Positions 26,400-35,087 of a stretch of DNA of 64,000 nucleotides are shown piece after piece. Position numbers and translations under genes: made by a program. The DNA lies in contig CAZMLE010000005.1 in the NCBI GenBank assembly GCA_964567045.1, forward strand, positions 49,881 through 113,880. The letters run 5' to 3'. The stretch's first letter is position 1. Each line of letters starts with the position of its first letter. Under the pieces are notes generated by a model. That model saw only the letters and a list, made by a program, of their open reading frames with translations, had not been told where the DNA came from and did not search any database. Origin of the DNA: JAFNGF01 sp964567045 (GTDB taxonomy: Bacteria > Planctomycetota > Phycisphaerae > Sedimentisphaerales > Anaerobacaceae).

Positions 26400-26428
26400 T
26401 TGATATTCCGGCTCTTTCGGTGTATAGT
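26400..26428 (+). promoter_or_regulatory. Promoter for mnmA
   Basis: TTGATA (26400-26405), 17-bp spacer, TATAGT (26423-26428): five of six matches in each box with ideal spacing. The predicted transcript starts near 26435, about 60 nt before the ATG at 26497. It lies exactly at the breakpoint of the purE remnant. Confidence 0.6.
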
Positions 26429-26496
26429 GTTATTAGACAAGCTTGGCCCCATGTCTTCTGTCGAAGACAGAAACGGGGGTATTCCGCATAAATAAA

Positions 26497-27552
26497 ATGG
26501 TGTCGGGAAGAAAAAAGGTCCTTGTTGCGCTGAGTGGCGGCGTGGATAGCTCAACCACTGCCGCACTACTAACTGAGGCAGATTTCGCCTGCGAAAGCGT
26601 GTTTATGATCACCAGCGAGCGGAATCGCCATGCCCAGAAAGACGCAGAAGAAGTCGCTAAAAAGCTTGGTATCAAGCTTCACGTGCTGGACCTTCGCGGC
26701 GAGTTCGAGCGAATTCTGGACTACCTTTGTAGCGAGTACAAGAGGGGCCGGACGCCTAACCCGTGCGTGCTATGCAACAGGCAAATCAAATTCGGCAGAT
26801 TGTGGGATTTTGCCAGAGATAGCGGTGCAGAATTTCTTGCCACCGGCCACTATGCAAGGCTTATTAAGCAAAATGGTCAGGTCGGATTATACGAGGCTGC
26901 CGATGCCGCCAAGGACCAATCTTATGCTTTGTCAATGATCGACAGAAATATATTGCCTTACCTAATCTTACCGATGGGCGACTATTTGAAAAGGCAGACG
27001 CGAGAAATGGCGGCGAAGTTCGGCCTGGGCACCGAACAGAAACCGGAATCTCAAGAAATTTGCTTTATTCCTGGTGACGACTATGCGACTGTGCTTGAAC
27101 AGCGATGTCCGGAAGTAGCACGCAAGGGAAAGATTGTCGACAGCAGCGGCAAGCTGCTGGGTGAGCATAGCGGCGCCCACAGATTTACTATCGGTCAACG
27201 GCGTGGCCTGCGAGTTGCTATGGGCAGGCCTTACTATGTGGTGAGAATTGATGCCCAAAGCAACACGATTACGCTCGGCCCAAAAGAAGAGCTTATGCAC
27301 AGGCAGCTTTGGGCAACGGATGTAAATTGGCTCATACCGGAGCCAACATCGCCTTTTCGGGCAAAGGTGAAAATACGCTACAATGACAAAGGCGCTTCGG
27401 CAACAATTGCGCCAAATGAAAATGGTGTGCTCGTTGATTTTGATGAGCCTAACCGCGCTATTACGCCGGGCCAGCTTGCAGCCTTCTACATTCAGGAAGA
27501 AACCGAAAGCAGGCTCGCGGGCGGCGGATGGATCGACGGAGCAGCCGACTAA
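26497..27552 (+). CDS. mnmA: tRNA-specific 2-thiouridylase
   Basis: About 351 residues from the ATG at 26497 (MVSGRKKVLVAL). It thiolates U34 of Lys/Glu/Gln tRNAs. Signatures: ATP-pyrophosphatase loop SGGVDSS, the first catalytic Cys in TPNPCVLCN, GHYAR, KDQSYAL, and the second catalytic Cys in SQEICFIPGDDY. The C-terminal barrel (RFTIGQRRGLRVAMG; ITPGQLAAFY) is complete. A longer frame begins at 26443, but the added residues are unlike the family. Confidence 0.94.
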   Translation: MVSGRKKVLVALSGGVDSSTTAALLTEADFACESVFMITSERNRHAQKDAEEVAKKLGIKLHVLDLRGEFERILDYLCSEYKRGRTPNPCVLCNRQIKFGRLWDFARDSGAEFLATGHYARLIKQNGQVGLYEAADAAKDQSYALSMIDRNILPYLILPMGDYLKRQTREMAAKFGLGTEQKPESQEICFIPGDDYATVLEQRCPEVARKGKIVDSSGKLLGEHSGAHRFTIGQRRGLRVAMGRPYYVVRIDAQSNTITLGPKEELMHRQLWATDVNWLIPEPTSPFRAKVKIRYNDKGASATIAPNENGVLVDFDEPNRAITPGQLAAFYIQEETESRLAGGGWIDGAAD

Positions 27553-27579
27553 TGGCTAAGGTTAAAGGAAAACGGCGTA

Positions 27580-28503
27580 ATGAACGGACGATTAAGCCGG
27601 GAGCAGCAAAAAATGAGGAAATTAAAAAAGACGCGAAACCAAATCGTTGAGCTCGGCGCTGTCGTGCTGTGTTTCATTTTCACCGGGCCAAATTTATCCG
27701 CTGCTGGCCCACGTCCTTATGTAGATGTAATAATAGAGGCGGAGCACCATGTATGCCCTCGCCATACAATGAAGGACTATATTTTTCTGCCGTTAAAATT
27801 GACATATCATATCCCCCCTACGCAGAATGGCCAGCCCATAACCATAAATACTGCTCCAGGCGTTGCTGGTCTGGTCGTAGAGCATACCGCACGCAATGGC
27901 ACAAGGACTACCCAATCGATAGAACCGGAGGCTTGGTGGTTCTCCAACGCCAAAAAACTGGAAATAGAATCATCGACACTGCCTACGTACTTTAGCATTT
28001 GGGTCCTACCTGGCACGGACTTCGACTTTTCTGAACCTGGCATCTACCGAATTTCTTACATTCATCCGCGGGCAGATTCAGAAGAAGAGCCCAACAGCCC
28101 AGTATTTCAATCGAACACCCTGACAATATCCTGCGTCACGCAGGAGAGATATGACCAATTACATATGAAGTTGTGGCAAAACCTTGATCTGGCCGTTGCA
28201 AGCTACAAATTTAAAAACCCTCCATCATCAACGGAGTTTCCAAAGTATCGCCGGGCTGACTGTTCTCTGAAGAAAATTAACGAGTTCATAAAAGAAAACA
28301 CAAAACAGGATGAATTACTGCTCTTATTAGGTTCACCTGACGCCATCTATTATTCTACAAACAGCGAAGGCCGCCGATGGGACGAGGAATGGTTCTACGA
28401 AACCAGCCCAGCCGGTGGCTATTACGTAATGTTCAAAAAAGGCTGCGTTGCTGACAAAGGCGAACACGGTGATTGGAACGGCGAGACGCCATGCGGCGGC
28501 TAA
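27580..28503 (+). CDS. Secreted or membrane-anchored protein, unknown
   Basis: 307 residues. After a basic start (KMRKLKKTRNQ) a hydrophobic segment (AVVLCFIFTGPNLSAAG) resembles a signal peptide. The mature part is beta-rich at first (VDVIIEAEHHVCPRHT, LPLKLTYHIPP, GIYRISYIHP). It ends with a small domain (LLLLLGSPDAIYYSTNSEGR, then DEEWFYETSP) that reminds me of the SmpA/OmlA-type outer-membrane lipoprotein pattern, with weak support. No family assigned. AAAGGA precedes the ATG. Confidence 0.6.
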   Translation: MNGRLSREQQKMRKLKKTRNQIVELGAVVLCFIFTGPNLSAAGPRPYVDVIIEAEHHVCPRHTMKDYIFLPLKLTYHIPPTQNGQPITINTAPGVAGLVVEHTARNGTRTTQSIEPEAWWFSNAKKLEIESSTLPTYFSIWVLPGTDFDFSEPGIYRISYIHPRADSEEEPNSPVFQSNTLTISCVTQERYDQLHMKLWQNLDLAVASYKFKNPPSSTEFPKYRRADCSLKKINEFIKENTKQDELLLLLGSPDAIYYSTNSEGRRWDEEWFYETSPAGGYYVMFKKGCVADKGEHGDWNGETPCGG

Positions 28504-28597
28504 AAATGATAGGAGGCGTCATTGCGCAGATAGGCAAATGGTTTTTCGAGCGGCCAATAAGCGAAACATACGATTCTCTGAGAATTAGTGTTTGATT

Positions 28598-29650
28598 ATG
28601 GCAGTGAATGATGACATTTTGAGTTTGCTCCGGGAAAAAGGAGCCCAAATGGCACAGGAAGCACAGCGAGGGGTGATTTTGCAGCCGGGAGCCATCGGAG
28701 ATTGTATATTAACTCTACCTCTGGCTGAGTTTATGAAAGGCTCTGTCGAACTGGGCGGAGTCGATATTCTTGGGCACACCGATTATATTGGTATTCTGCC
28801 GGGCAGAACTTGTGTTGATGGCATTCGTTCGCTCGATTCGGCAGACCTGCATCGGCTGTTTGCGGAAGCCAAGACGTTTGATCTTGCCGACGGTGACCCG
28901 TTGATAAACTTTTTTGCAGACTATGCCTGGATCGTCACATTTTTGGGTGAGCCGGATAGTAACTTTGAACAAAACCTGATTTACACCGCCAATTGCAGCC
29001 ATAGCGCGGAGGTTATAACCTTATCGATGAAGCCTCCTGATCAGTTTTGCCAACATGTAACCGAGTTCTACGGGCAGCAGTTTATTGCGCAAAGTGGCTT
29101 GTCACTGGAGCATGGGCCGGCCCAGCCCGGCAAGATTCTGATAAAAACTACCAAAGCCGATAATACCCGGGGCAGGGAACTACTGAAAGAGATAGACGTT
29201 GACCTTTCTAAGAAGCTCGTGGTGATTCATCCGGGCAGCGGCGGACGCAACAAGTGTTGGCACCTGGACAACTTTTTGGCCGTAGCGATGGCGTTGCGTT
29301 CCAAAGGGCTGGAGGTCGTGTTCCTGTTAGGACCGGCAGAGATCGACAGATTCGATAATGCCAGTATCAGGGACATAAAAAGCACCGCAAGATGCCTTAC
29401 GGATTTGTCGTTGACGCAGGTACTGGGCATTTTGAGCTGTGCGGATGGATTTGTGGGAAATGACAGCGGTATTACGCACCTGGCAGCAGCAATGGGCGTC
29501 AGAACACTGGCGGTTTTTGGCCCGACCGACCCCGCCATCTACAAACCTATCGGTCCAGCGGTAACGATACTGTCCTGCGGTGCGTCGGCGTTCGCGGACC
29601 AGCCCTCAGGCTCTCTACAGCAAGAGCTTCTGCAGGTCCTGCTGACGTAA
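28598..29650 (+). CDS. Glycosyltransferase family 9 (heptosyltransferase-like)
   Basis: About 350 residues, GT-B fold. The ADP-heptose-type signatures are present: the N-terminal LQPGAIGDCILTLPLAEF, VVIHPGSGGRNKCWHLDNF, and FVGNDSGITHLAAAMGVRTL followed by AVFGPTDP. It would add heptose or a related sugar to the lipid A core in the cytoplasm. The gene is followed by lpxD and lpxI, which supports a role in LPS. I use the ATG at 28598 rather than the TTG at 28592. Confidence 0.88.
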   Translation: MAVNDDILSLLREKGAQMAQEAQRGVILQPGAIGDCILTLPLAEFMKGSVELGGVDILGHTDYIGILPGRTCVDGIRSLDSADLHRLFAEAKTFDLADGDPLINFFADYAWIVTFLGEPDSNFEQNLIYTANCSHSAEVITLSMKPPDQFCQHVTEFYGQQFIAQSGLSLEHGPAQPGKILIKTTKADNTRGRELLKEIDVDLSKKLVVIHPGSGGRNKCWHLDNFLAVAMALRSKGLEVVFLLGPAEIDRFDNASIRDIKSTARCLTDLSLTQVLGILSCADGFVGNDSGITHLAAAMGVRTLAVFGPTDPAIYKPIGPAVTILSCGASAFADQPSGSLQQELLQVLLT

Positions 29651-29682
29651 CGCCAAAAAGCTGACTTCACATCACAGTACCG

Positions 29683-29710
29683 TTGACCATGCCGGGCGTT
29701 GCGGTATAAT
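29683..29710 (+). promoter_or_regulatory. Promoter for lpxD
   Basis: TTGACC (29683-29688), 16-bp spacer, and a perfect TATAAT (29705-29710), about 35 bp before lpxD. One of the best sigma-70-type promoters in the window. Confidence 0.65.
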
Positions 29711-29745
29711 AGTATTTTTGATGTTGCTGATAAAAAGGTGTCTAT

Positions 29746-30807
29746 ATGCAAGAACGAACCCTAGGTGAATTGGCTGACTATGCGGGTGGTCGAGTGGTTG
29801 GCGACCCAAATGTGGTGATCAGATCTGCCTCTACGCTCGGGCGGGCAAAAGAGGGCGACATCAGCTTTTTGGTTAACCGCAAGTACCAAAAACAACTGCG
29901 CTCTACCAAAGCCAGCGCCGTAATTGTGGGCAAAGACACTGCCGAAGCCTCGGTTCCCCTTCTGGTAGCTGAAGACCCCTACTATGCCTTTATGCAGATT
30001 ATGGTACTGCTACATGGCCACCGAAAACACAAAAAGGTGGGTATCAGCCCACGAGCTTCAATTTCAGATAGCGCAAAAGTTGGAGTAGACTGTCATATTC
30101 ACGATTTTGTGGTAATAGCCGATGAGGCAAAAATTGGAGATGGCTGCATAATTTACCCGAGCACGTACATCGGGCAGGGTGTACAGATCGGCAATGACAG
30201 TATAATATATCCCAACGTTACCATTTATGACGGATGTAAGATAGGCAGTCGCGTGATTATAAATGCGAATTCCACGGTCGGCGAAGACGGCTTTAGTTAC
30301 GCCAGCTACAAAGGCGTGCATCACAAGATACCGCAGATTGGCGGGGTGGTTTTAGAAGACGACGTGGAAATCGGCGCCTGTTGTGGAATTGAACGAGGCA
30401 CGCTCGGCGATACTATTATAGGCCAGGGCAGTAAATTGGGCGACCTGGTAACAATTGGACACGGCGCCAAGATAGGCCCACATTGTCTGCTCGTTGCTCA
30501 GGTAGGTGTCGCCGGCTCCACAACCCTGGGACATCATTGTGTGGTAGGAGGCCAGGTCGGCATTGTCGGCCATATCAACATCGGCAACAATGTTACAATT
30601 GCAGCCCAGGCTGGCGTTGTTAACAGCATCCCGGACGGGCAGGTAGTGCTGGGCGCCCCTGCTATCGAGGCAAGCCAGGGCAAGCGCGCCTACAGCATGA
30701 TACAATACCTGCCCGAAATGCGGCAAAATATCCGGAACCTTCAAAGCATGATTGAGCAGCTTACGTCATCCCCCGAGCCCGAATCCGAAAAGGCGTCTGG
30801 ACAATAA
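29746..30807 (+). CDS. lpxD: UDP-3-O-acylglucosamine N-acyltransferase
   Basis: 353 residues. An N-terminal UDP-binding domain (LGELADYAGGRVVGDPNV, EGDISFLVNRKY) leads into a long left-handed beta-helix of hexapeptide repeats (IGDGCIIYPSTYIGQGVQIG and onward) with the catalytic His in TIGHGAKIGPHC. A C-terminal helix (LPEMRQNIRNLQSMIEQL) completes it. It catalyses the third step of lipid A synthesis. Its presence shows that this organism makes a lipid A-type outer membrane. lpxI follows 87 bp downstream. Confidence 0.95.
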   Translation: MQERTLGELADYAGGRVVGDPNVVIRSASTLGRAKEGDISFLVNRKYQKQLRSTKASAVIVGKDTAEASVPLLVAEDPYYAFMQIMVLLHGHRKHKKVGISPRASISDSAKVGVDCHIHDFVVIADEAKIGDGCIIYPSTYIGQGVQIGNDSIIYPNVTIYDGCKIGSRVIINANSTVGEDGFSYASYKGVHHKIPQIGGVVLEDDVEIGACCGIERGTLGDTIIGQGSKLGDLVTIGHGAKIGPHCLLVAQVGVAGSTTLGHHCVVGGQVGIVGHINIGNNVTIAAQAGVVNSIPDGQVVLGAPAIEASQGKRAYSMIQYLPEMRQNIRNLQSMIEQLTSSPEPESEKASGQ

Positions 30808-30894
30808 TAATATATGCCTAAATCGTTGGTTGTAATTCGAGATATGCATCACGCAGCGCAAGGTCGTACGGCTATGTAATTCGGCGCCGATATT

Positions 30895-31731
30895 ATGGAT
30901 AATTCAGATATACTTGGTTTGATCGCGGGTGAGGGTAGATTGCCCTTTCTTGTGGCCGCTGGCGCCAAAAAGGCGGGAGTGAAGGTAATTTGCGTGGGCC
31001 TTGCCGATAATGCAGAAAGCAGCCTGGCTGACGAGGTGGATGTTTTTTACAGAGTTGCACTTGCTCGGCCGACCTGCTGGATACGCAAGTTAAGAAAACA
31101 CAATGTGACCAAGGCAATTATGGTCGGTCGGGTCGCCAAAACGCGACTTTTTACGCCCTGGCGGATCCTACGCTACCTGCCGGACTGGCGCGCATTGCGA
31201 ATATACTATTGGCGGCTTCGCGGCAAAAACAAGCTGACGAGTTCGGTTTTGCACGCCATAGCCGACGAACTGGCCGCCGGTGGGATATTCCTGGAGAATT
31301 CCACCATGTACTGCAAGGAGCACCTGGCAACAGCAGGCCTGATGACGCAACGTAAGCCAAGTGCAGCAGTCCAGGACGATATCGAATTCGGCTGGCAAAT
31401 AGTCGTGAAGCTCAGTGAGCTGGACATAGGCCAGGCAATTGCAGTCAAAGAAAGAGAAGTGCTCGCGGTCGAGGCGACAGAGGGTACGGCGGCAATGATT
31501 GAGCGGGCAGGCCAGCTCTGCAAATCAGGCGGCTGGACACTAATCAAAGCATCCAGGCTGAGTCAGGACATGCGATTTGATGTGCCGTGCGTCGGGCCTG
31601 ATACCATCAGGAGCTTAGCCAGAAACGGCGGCAAATGCCTCGTCGTGGAAGCAGGCAAAACCTTAATTATTGACAAACCAGAAACGATAGAACTGGCAAA
31701 CCAATTGGGTATGGCTGTTCTTGGGCGTTAA
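30895..31731 (+). CDS. lpxI: UDP-2,3-diacylglucosamine pyrophosphatase LpxI
   Basis: 278 residues of the LpxI (DUF1009) family, which replaces LpxH in many bacteria. The N-terminal LGLIAGEGRLPFLVAAGAKK, GRVAKTRLF, and the C-terminal KASRLSQDMRFDVPCVGPDT are diagnostic. It hydrolyses UDP-2,3-diacylglucosamine to lipid X. It works one step after the LpxD product is made, consistent with being next to lpxD. Confidence 0.93.
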   Translation: MDNSDILGLIAGEGRLPFLVAAGAKKAGVKVICVGLADNAESSLADEVDVFYRVALARPTCWIRKLRKHNVTKAIMVGRVAKTRLFTPWRILRYLPDWRALRIYYWRLRGKNKLTSSVLHAIADELAAGGIFLENSTMYCKEHLATAGLMTQRKPSAAVQDDIEFGWQIVVKLSELDIGQAIAVKEREVLAVEATEGTAAMIERAGQLCKSGGWTLIKASRLSQDMRFDVPCVGPDTIRSLARNGGKCLVVEAGKTLIIDKPETIELANQLGMAVLGR

Positions 31732-31776
31732 ACAGCCGCAGGTCCGGCGAAAATTCTTGCGGTAAATCAAAATTGG

Positions 31777-32098
31777 ATGACTGACTTTCCATTTCGACTT
31801 CCAATTAGAAGCGCCTGCCCAGAGAAACGGACAGAACCCGTGTCTTGTACCGCACCTTTGCGGACTATTCCTGGCAGGCGGCAGCTATATGACGCCATGT
31901 GGAACCATAGATCTGTGATAGTCAAAGTGTTCTCACATAAGATCAACGCAAAGCGTCACCCTGGCAAGACGCGGTTTACGTTCGCTTGCTGGTCTGTTCC
32001 ACAGCAGAACAGAGGATGGGCGATCGACCCTGGTCGTGGATGGCGATAAGGTTCTGTGCTCCATGCTGGACAGGTGCTATTCTTTTCTGGGCCCGTAG
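31777..32098 (+). pseudogene. Possible frameshifted remnant of an LPS-kinase-like gene
   Basis: One frame reads RRQLYDAMWNHRSVIVKVF and HKINAKRH (to about 31959), like the ATP-lysine strand of InaA/WaaP-type lipopolysaccharide kinases. The next part of the kinase pattern (RRGLRSLAGLFHSRTEDG, then VVDGDKVLCSML) appears in a different frame from 31961 to 32098. Roughly ten residues expected between the two are missing, so a small deletion and frameshift near 31960 would explain it. The rest of the kinase is absent. Position after lpxI fits. This reading is from memory of the family and is tentative. Confidence 0.35.
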
Positions 32099-32318
32099 CG
32101 AGAGAGAAAAGCCTTTCTCGATTAGCATATACGAATTCTCAAAGCGCACACGCTTGAAATAGCCCGCAACGACGGGCAGAAGTTTTGGATTTTTGTCATT
32201 TGGATTTGTTTCGGATTTCTATTAGTTCATGACATTTTAATTTGTGGGTAGAGACGTTTCAGTTTGATGCTGGGGCCTCTGCCTTCTGTCCTCTGTCCTC
32301 TCCGTTTTGCCCTCTCAC
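32099..32318. repeat. Non-coding spacer with GGATTT and CTGTCCT words
   Basis: Repeated GGATTT words (TTTTGGATTTTTGTCATTTG, then GATTTGTTTCGGATTTC) at about 32182-32221, and CTTCTGTCCTCTGTCCTCT at 32281-32300, the complement of the CAGARGA array at 19650. No gene seen. Confidence 0.5.
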
Positions 32319-33332
32319 TCAACGGTTCCCGTACATCGACTGGTAATACTGCTGGTACTCACCGGAGACCACGTTGCGAAGCCAGTTCTGGTTTTCGAGA
32401 TACCAGTCTATGGTCTTAGCAATACCTTGCTCGAAACTCACCGAAGGCCTCCAATCAAGCTCGGTCATTATCTTAGCAGCATCAATGGCGTATCGCCTAT
32501 CGTGGCCCGGCCTGTCGGTCACATGTTTAATCAGTGAATTCGGTTTGCCCAGCCGCTCAAGTATCAAACTAATCACTTCCAGATTGGTCTTTTCATTGCA
32601 GCCGCCAATGTTATAAATCTCGCCCGCCCGCGCCTCAGTCAAGACCTTCCATATCGCGGTACAATGGTCATATACATAGAGCCAATCCCGCACATACAGC
32701 CCGTCACCGTAAACGGGCAGCTCCTTGTCGTTAAGAGCGTTGTTAATCATCAGGGGAATCAGCTTTTCGGGAAACTGGTATGGGCCGTAATTATTCGAAC
32801 ACCTGGTTATGTTATATTTGACGCCCCAGGTATGGCCGAATGCTTTTACCAGATGGTCGGCGGCAGCCTTGCTGGCCGAATACGGCGAATTCGGACTTAA
32901 CGGCGTCTGTTCGGTAAATTTGCCCCGAGAACCCAGTGAACCGTAGACTTCATCGGTTGAAACCTGGACAAACCGCTCCAACTTTTTGTCGCGAGCAGCT
33001 TCCAAAAGCGTCAGTGTGCCGGTAACGTTGGTCTGTATAAACACCTTCGGCCCAGTTATGGAACGGTCCACGTGGCTTTCAGCGGCGAAATTAATAATCG
33101 CATCAATCCGGTGCTGGTCGATGATCTTCTCTATCAATTGGCGATCGCATATATCGCCTTTGATAAATTTATGATTAGGATGGTCCAGAAACCCAGCAAG
33201 GTTTTCAAGATTGCCGGCATAAGTGAGCTTATCGAGATTGGCGATAAAACAATCCGGCTGCTCCGACAGCAGCATCCGAACGAAGTTACTGCCAATAAAG
33301 CCTGCGCCGCCCGTAACCAAAAGCCTTCTCAT
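32319..33332 (-). CDS. rmlB: dTDP-glucose 4,6-dehydratase
   Basis: 337 residues, extended SDR. NAD-binding TGGAGFIGSNFV at the N-terminus, DEVYGSLG, and the catalytic YSASKAAADH are present, as is RCSNNYGPYQFPEKLIPLM. It converts dTDP-glucose to the 4-keto-6-deoxy sugar in the dTDP-rhamnose pathway. Its start overlaps the rmlD stop by 4 bp, so they are translationally coupled. It is the last of three rml genes read leftward. Confidence 0.95.
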   Translation of the reverse strand: MRRLLVTGGAGFIGSNFVRMLLSEQPDCFIANLDKLTYAGNLENLAGFLDHPNHKFIKGDICDRQLIEKIIDQHRIDAIINFAAESHVDRSITGPKVFIQTNVTGTLTLLEAARDKKLERFVQVSTDEVYGSLGSRGKFTEQTPLSPNSPYSASKAAADHLVKAFGHTWGVKYNITRCSNNYGPYQFPEKLIPLMINNALNDKELPVYGDGLYVRDWLYVYDHCTAIWKVLTEARAGEIYNIGGCNEKTNLEVISLILERLGKPNSLIKHVTDRPGHDRRYAIDAAKIMTELDWRPSVSFEQGIAKTIDWYLENQNWLRNVVSGEYQQYYQSMYGNR

Positions 33333-34171
33333 AACCGCCTCAAAAAACGCTCTAACGGACCTTGCCAGGGCTCGATTTGTTCGTTCAGCAAGGCCTTAAT
33401 TTTGCTGCAATTGAAGCGGCTATTTAAGGGCCTTGCCGCGGGCATAGCATAATCGCTGGTTTTGCAGGGCACAACATCAACATTCATTGATAGGCTGCTA
33501 AAGATAAATTTGGCCATTTCGTAACGACTAACATGCCCATCCGCTGCGAAATGAAATATGTCCTGTGGTCTTCGTCGCAACAGCTTGCAGATTACTTTGG
33601 CCACTTCAGTTGTAGCGGTCGGCGAACCTATCTGGTCATCAACAACCTTTAGCATTTGGGTAGCTTCAGCACGCTGCATCAGTTTGGTCACAAAGTTATT
33701 GCCGCTCCGGCCGTAGGTCCACTCGATGCGCATTATACAATTGTCGCAGCCGCTTTCAACCAAAAGCTGCTCGCCGACAAGCTTGGTTCTGCCATATTCA
33801 TTTATCGGGTTTGGCGGGTCGGTTTCAACGTATGGCGTTTCACCCTTACCATCAAAAACAAAATCTGTGCTAATGTGTAGGACCCAGAGCTTTGCCTTTC
33901 TTGCCAGCATGCCCAGCCGCCCTACCGCTTCTGCGTTGACTTTGTATGCCAGGTCGCGCTCGCTCTCGGCGCCATCGACATCGGTGTAAGCTGCGCAATT
34001 AACAATTGCATTTGCTGTATTCAGAGCCTGCTTCAACTGCTCCGCGTTGGTTATGTCAAATTCAGGCAAGTCAAATATCCTGGCATCAAAGCCCTGCTGA
34101 CGGCAGGTCTCTACCAGGTCCGCACCCAACATTCCTTTGCCTCCAAGAATCGCAATCGCTTCGTCGCCCAT
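33329..34171 (-). CDS. rmlD: dTDP-4-dehydrorhamnose reductase
   Basis: 280 residues. The N-terminal ILGGKGMLGADLVETCR, VNCAAYTDVDGAESE, the catalytic YGRTKLVGEQ and STDFVFDGKGETPY are standard for RmlD. It makes dTDP-rhamnose from the 4-keto sugar. The epimerase gene rmlC, normally in this cluster, is not in the window. Confidence 0.93.
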   Translation of the reverse strand: MGDEAIAILGGKGMLGADLVETCRQQGFDARIFDLPEFDITNAEQLKQALNTANAIVNCAAYTDVDGAESERDLAYKVNAEAVGRLGMLARKAKLWVLHISTDFVFDGKGETPYVETDPPNPINEYGRTKLVGEQLLVESGCDNCIMRIEWTYGRSGNNFVTKLMQRAEATQMLKVVDDQIGSPTATTEVAKVICKLLRRRPQDIFHFAADGHVSRYEMAKFIFSSLSMNVDVVPCKTSDYAMPAARPLNSRFNCSKIKALLNEQIEPWQGPLERFLRRL

Positions 34172-34186
34172 CGTTAAGTGTTATGA

Positions 34187-34915
34187 TTAAGCCAACGGCG
34201 GCTCCTTTACCACCATCTCGTTGGCTCTAATAAGCGATTCGAATGTCCCGGCATCCGTCCACCAGCCCTCGAGAATGTCGTAAGCCAATTGACCTTTTAT
34301 CATATAGGCGGTGTTAACGTCGGTAATTTCAAGCTCGCCACGAGCTGATGGCTTGAGCGTTCGTATAATGTCAAAGACGCAAGCATCATAAAAATATACG
34401 CCCGTTATGGCGTAATTTGACTTAGGTTCTTTAGGCTTTTCTTCGATGCCGACGACCTTGCCGTGCGAGATTTCAGCGACGCCAAAACGGTGGGGGTCGT
34501 CAACCTGCTTGAGCAGGAGCCTCGCACCGCTTCGCTGCGAGATAAATTTGTCAGCATAGTGCTTAAGACTGCTTTTGAACATGTTGTCGCCGAGGATAAC
34601 CGCCAGAGGCTGCTGGTTTGCGAAATCTTCTGTCAGTGCCAGGGCCTGTGCGATTCCTCCCGCCTCGTCTTGTACCTTGTATGTGAATCGGCAGCCAAAG
34701 TCTTTTCCAGAGCCTAACAAGCTGACCACATCGCCCATATGCTCGATGCCGGTCACAATCAGAATTTCCTCTATGCCGATTGCGGTCAGCTTTTCAATAG
34801 GGTAGTAGATCATTGGTTTACGCCCGATGGGAAGCAAATGCTTATTTGTGACCTTGGTCAGCGGCCTAAGCCTTGAACCCGTGCCCCCGGCAAGAATAAC
34901 GCCTCTTAAATCCAT
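34187..34915 (-). CDS. rmlA: Glucose-1-phosphate thymidylyltransferase (short form)
   Basis: About 242 residues, shorter than E. coli RmlA (around 290). GVILAGGTGSRLRPLTKVTN with the nucleotide-binding loop, KVQDEAGGIAQAL, ILGDNMF, EEKPKEPKSNYAITGVYFYD and EGWWTDAGTFESL are present, so the catalytic core is complete; the missing part is the C-terminal allosteric extension. Start at ATG 34915 with GGAG 7 bp upstream. First gene of the rmlA-D-B unit. Confidence 0.9.
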   Translation of the reverse strand: MDLRGVILAGGTGSRLRPLTKVTNKHLLPIGRKPMIYYPIEKLTAIGIEEILIVTGIEHMGDVVSLLGSGKDFGCRFTYKVQDEAGGIAQALALTEDFANQQPLAVILGDNMFKSSLKHYADKFISQRSGARLLLKQVDDPHRFGVAEISHGKVVGIEEKPKEPKSNYAITGVYFYDACVFDIIRTLKPSARGELEITDVNTAYMIKGQLAYDILEGWWTDAGTFESLIRANEMVVKEPPLA

Positions 34916-35000
34916 GTTCAACTCCTGCAATCCTACAACTAACGGAAAATTCTAAAAAGCGCCAGGTCGATTGTCAATAACAGTTTAGAATTGAACGCCG

Positions 35001-35069
35001 GCAAGGCACAAAGGGACAAAGCAGCAAAGGCACAAAGTCACTGTGTGCCTTTGTGCCTCTGTGCCTCTT
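35001..35069. repeat. Inverted repeat of GGCACAAAG words
   Basis: GGCACAAAGGGACAAAG and AGGCACAAAG (35028-35037) face CTTTGTGCCT (35049-35058) and GTGCCTC words. The perfect 10-bp stem with an 11-base loop could terminate either flanking unit. Confidence 0.65.
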
Positions 35070-35087
35070 TTGCAAATACGGTCTCGG

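Noticed and set aside
26285..26566. 93-codon minus-strand frame over the mnmA start
   Set aside because: Read across the purE remnant in the wrong frame and across mnmA; no recognisable protein.
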